Of a DNA stretch of 19,990 nt, positions 17,613-19,990 are shown in pieces. Under the pieces are notes generated by a model. The model did not search any database. It worked only from the letters and a program-made list of their open reading frames with translations, and was not told the origin of the DNA. The translations under genes and the position numbers were made by a program. How positions within the stretch are numbered: the stretch's first letter is position 1; each line of letters begins with the position of its first letter. The stretch is from Chromera velia. Taxonomy: Eukaryota > Sar > Chromeraceae. The stretch covers positions 1 to 19,990 of the forward strand of contig JAHBMJ010002298.1 in the NCBI GenBank assembly GCA_018398765.1, in the 5' to 3' direction.

Positions 17613-17777
17613 AGTTGAAAATGTGCCAGCGCCAGTGAAAGACGAAGCGGCAGCTGCCGTGTGCCTTACTCTATCTCTCAGTAGGTCTGCCACGACCTTT
17701 CTGCCTCTCTTACCGTCGAGGGCAGGCTCGATATCATTTTGTACCCTTTTCTTACTTTCCCCTCCTTCCTACTCCAG

Positions 17778-17853
17778 GCTTACTGCGTCGGGGTCCCAGA
17801 GTTGAAGGCCTTCCCCGGCTGGCACACCGGCCATCACTGCGTTGGTCCATGTG
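17778..17853 (+). other. Exon-like segment inside the LTR interior, opposite strand
   Basis: A very good acceptor, cccctccttcctactccag|GCTTAC, opens a 76-nt stretch that reads AYCVGVPELKAFPGWHTGHH followed by CVGPC, up to a possible donor CCATGTG|gtacgc. Third positions are C/G-rich, as in coding sequence. A second plausible stretch on the same strand is 18014-18106 (GVFLYLDAAGGPVQADP). These run against the orientation of the element and could be captured host sequence. No family recognised. Confidence 0.3.
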
Positions 17854-18460
17854 GTACGCCGCCACCTGTCCCTTCTGTCTGTTTAACATGCATGCACAGT
17901 CTCACGCACTCGATCGAACGGCCACTTATCAAACGATCCGCACGACACCCGGACAGCGAGAAACGACAAGCTCTCTCTTTGAAGAAAATGGTAGCATTGC
18001 AGGCACATGGAGAGACGAAGGGCGTCTTCTTGTATTTAGACGCTGCCGGAGGACCAGTCCAGGCAGACCCAGACACGCTAGAGGTGTTTGCAGGCCACGA
18101 AGGTGGTTAGCCTTGCGTAGACAAGCAAGCAACTAACAGCAAAGACAAGCGAAGGTGATCAGCCAACTCTTGTTCGGAAGACGGAGACAGTTACAGAATC
18201 AGCAGATATAAGAAAAGCACTCAACTGGCTGTTTAGATTTGGATTGCGATCTGCTTGTAGGTGGCATTCTCAATAACATCAGGCTCCTCAAAGTCCCGAG
18301 CAACACCAAGCAACGTCTCCACCATCGGCTTTGGCGACCTCCAATGATCTGCGGGCTCTCCACCGAAGGACAAAGCAAAGTCCAGAATCAGACTCGAAGG
18401 GGATCTCCGAAACAGGGCTCCAGGCAGCTTGGGACGCAAAGGGACGCTGAATTCCCCTAC

Positions 18461-18652
18461 TCACGGTCTTTGCTTGACCATGCCCATATTGTTGTAATAG
18501 GATTTCAACTGTTGCGCAAAGAGACAGATCTGATCTCCATCACAGAAGGTACACGAGAGTCGATACTCATCAAGCTGAGCGTTCACCACAATGCTTTGTC
18601 CCTCCTGTTTAGCCGCCTTGTGGCGTCCAGACAGAAGGTAAAGCGAGGACAA
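18461..18652 (-). CDS. Short ORF running from the 5' LTR across the primer site
   Basis: A 63-codon frame starts in the 5' LTR (MSSLYLLSGRHK), crosses the LTR edge and the primer-site candidate, and continues as QLDEYRLSCTFCDGDQICLF and QQLKSYYNNMG before its stop. A GTGAGT donor overlaps the end. A second frame, 18439-18233 (ending VARDFEEPDVIENATYK), is protein-like and could be joined by splicing, though no adequate intron was found. It could be a gag remnant, a captured host exon or chance. Confidence 0.25.
   Translation of the reverse strand: MSSLYLLSGRHKAAKQEGQSIVVNAQLDEYRLSCTFCDGDQICLFAQQLKSYYNNMGMVKQRP
18574..18588 (-). other. Primer binding site candidate
   Basis: TGGTGAACGCTCAGC starts 3 nt after the 5' LTR end. 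It would pair with a tRNA 3' end reading GCGTTCACCA. The tRNA identity is not assigned. Confidence 0.5.
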
Positions 18653-19099
18653 GAACCTTAGGGAAATTCTAGAGAAGGAACGTGAACAACACTCATTCAG
18701 GCAACAGTTTATAGAAGGTTTAGCTCTAGAGCGATCTGGTATTCCAATCAGCTGGGTCCATTCTATCAGTGTACAATTTTTACTTATGCTTCTCTCTGTT
18801 CCTCTCTCTCAGAGTCTCAGACTCCCGATCTATGACAAACAGACATCAGACTCAAATGATACTATCTGTTGCTCAAGTAATATATTGTATACTTAAATGC
18901 GAAGGTCAAACTCGACTTCAACAACTTTGATTGACGTGCGCGACACGTACATGTATGCAAGTCGATTGCGTATACACGCGGTGGCGGAGCATGGCGTCGG
19001 CACACGGGCTCATTCAGATACAACGTATGCGAGGGTCCAGAGGGCGGCGCCACAGGGTAGGACTCCACAGAGGATGGCACCACAGGGTAGGACTCCACA
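18592..19099 (-). repeat. 5' LTR (508 bp)
   Basis: Begins TGTGGAGTCC on the minus strand and ends in AAAGCA. It has the same 30-bp unit pair at its start and the same TATA-like stretch (about 18892-18878). That places a putative U3 of about 200 bp before the TATA element. Right-hand target-site copy CTAT follows at 19100. Confidence 0.85.
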
Positions 19100-19103
19100 C
19101 TAT

Positions 19104-19990
19104 GCATAATATAGGGGTAGGATACTCCTGTAGAGGAGATGCCCGCAGTACCCCGATCCTATATAACATAATATAACCCCAGCCCACGTGTATGCATGCA
19201 CGCGTGCACACTATCTTTCGGCAAAAACCCGGCCCCGAAAGGCTAAATGTACACCAAATGTGCGTACATCAGGTGGACTTCAGACCCGATTACCCGATTT
19301 TGCGGTGACCACCAGAAAAGCATGCGTCGTCATGCATGCGTGCGTCAGTGGCCCCGGAAAGCAACAAGCTGCATCCCCGGGCTTTTTTCCTGGGGGAGGG
19401 GGGGTTCTACGGCTTTTCCCGCGGGGGGGGGGGGGGNGGGGGGGTCGGCGCGACTGCCTGGTCGGCTGGCCGGCGTGCGTCAATCGTGAAGTTCTCATTT
19501 TTCTTGCTTTCCGAGGCCGTTCGCAGGCTTGCTTGCGTCAGATATATATCGATCGATGTATAGCCGGGCGCAGCGCGTGCGCATGCACCCAAGTCCCATG
19601 GCGGAAACGAACATGTTCGGATCCGCGGAAAAATTGCACTTTTCCGCATGCGCGGATCCGAACAGTGTTCTTATCCGCACCATATCTGTTCTGAAATGTT
19701 TTTGCCTCCTGTTCGAAAGTGGATCCGAACATGTTTACTTGCACGTTCGACCACGTCGTTTCCACATAAGCTCTGGAGCATTCGAACATCTGTTCGGAAG
19801 TGACTGTTCGAAAACACCACTGCATATGCAGGACTGACAGGTTGATCGATCGGTCTCTTCTCTTCTTTCTCTCAATCGGTTGGTCTCCAGAATGGAAGCG
19901 CTTGCAAGTACTTTCAGGGCGAAGGTGCAAGCATCTCAATGACATGAAATTCATCTGATGCAAAGCACCTCTTTCTCTACAGTCTTGAAG
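19104..19990. other. Right flank, no gene supported
   Basis: Mosaic of GCATGCATGC-type tracts, a G-run with an N at 19437 (about 19423-19445), and a GTTCG/CGAAC motif cluster described separately. Frames through the G-run are artefacts of glycine codons. The motif GGCCCCGGAAAGC at about 19350 also occurs near 12275. Confidence 0.5.
19608..19663. repeat. Interrupted inverted repeat with GGATCCGAAC arms
   Basis: Left arm GTTCGGATCCGC (19615-19626) and right arm GCGGATCCGAAC (19652-19663) are perfect 12-bp complements. Nested inside, GCGGAAAA (19625-19632) pairs with TTTTCCGC (19640-19647) around a 7-nt loop. A 12-bp palindrome CGAACATGTTCG overlaps the left end. As DNA or RNA it could form a long hairpin with a small bulge. 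Confidence 0.85.

Larger units (their letters stand above)
15139..19099 (-). mobile_element. Complete LTR retroelement, minus orientation, apparently non-autonomous
   Basis: Two direct 508-bp repeats bound a 2945-bp interior. Outer ends are flanked by CTAT on both sides (15135-15138 and 19100-19103), a target-site duplication. LTRs have TG..CA termini. On the minus strand, TGGTGAACGCTCAGC starts 3 nt inside the 5' LTR (18588-18574); TGG is the expected start of a tRNA-primed binding site. A G7A run sits next to the 3' LTR (15656-15648), as a polypurine tract would. These sites set the orientation. No reverse transcriptase, integrase, protease or zinc-knuckle frame is visible in the interior, so it would depend on other elements. 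The superfamily cannot be assigned. Confidence 0.8.

Noticed and set aside
15139-19099. LTR element in plus orientation
   Set aside because: Next to the left LTR there is a C-rich run rather than a TGG primer site, and the sequence before the right LTR is not purine-rich. Both sites fit only the minus orientation.

Overview
The window is eukaryotic nuclear DNA. It has GT-AG introns, long low-complexity intergenic stretches, microsatellites, an LTR retroelement, and a tail of an oocyst-wall-like Cys-motif protein at the left edge. Together these suggest an alveolate, possibly a chromerid alga. That placement is inferred from protein style and genome texture, not proven. No rRNA, tRNA or CRISPR was found.

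Layout. (i) 1-653, plus strand: 3' end of a Ser/Thr-rich protein with CPxG...C motifs and strongly biased codon use. (ii) 654-1900: convergent intergenic region with a 35-bp tandem duplication and an abrupt AT-rich island that holds a P-loop-like reading frame. (iii) 1892-4801, minus strand: at least three exons, joined by compatible splice phases, of an unrecognised protein with a long disordered, charged C-terminal half. (iv) About 5877-11846, minus strand: a multi-exon gene with a signal peptide and four tandem copies of a six-cysteine domain of about 155 residues that I do not recognise from any named family. Domains 1 and 4 resemble each other. Domains 2 and 3 are almost identical and come from a 942-bp duplication. 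Sections iii and iv lie in order on the same strand and could be one transcription unit, but I could not join them. (v) 11.9-12.8 kb: upstream region with no supported gene. (vi) 12.8-14.75 kb: a degenerate (GAAT)n/(GGAT)n array interrupted by three related non-simple modules of about 90-116 bp. (vii) 15139-19099: a complete LTR element in minus orientation. It has two 508-bp LTRs with TG..CA ends, a CTAT target duplication, a primer-binding-site candidate and a short G-rich polypurine tract. No gag-pol is visible in its 2.9-kb interior. (viii) 19.1-19.99 kb: no gene, a poly-G run with an N, and a cluster of inverted GTTCG/CGAAC motifs including a long hairpin.

The best candidate for something undescribed is the secreted four-domain Cys protein of section iv. 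The LTR element is the best-supported mobile feature. Exon edges were placed by hand from splice consensus and phase, so they may be off by a base or, in the weaker exons, wrong.
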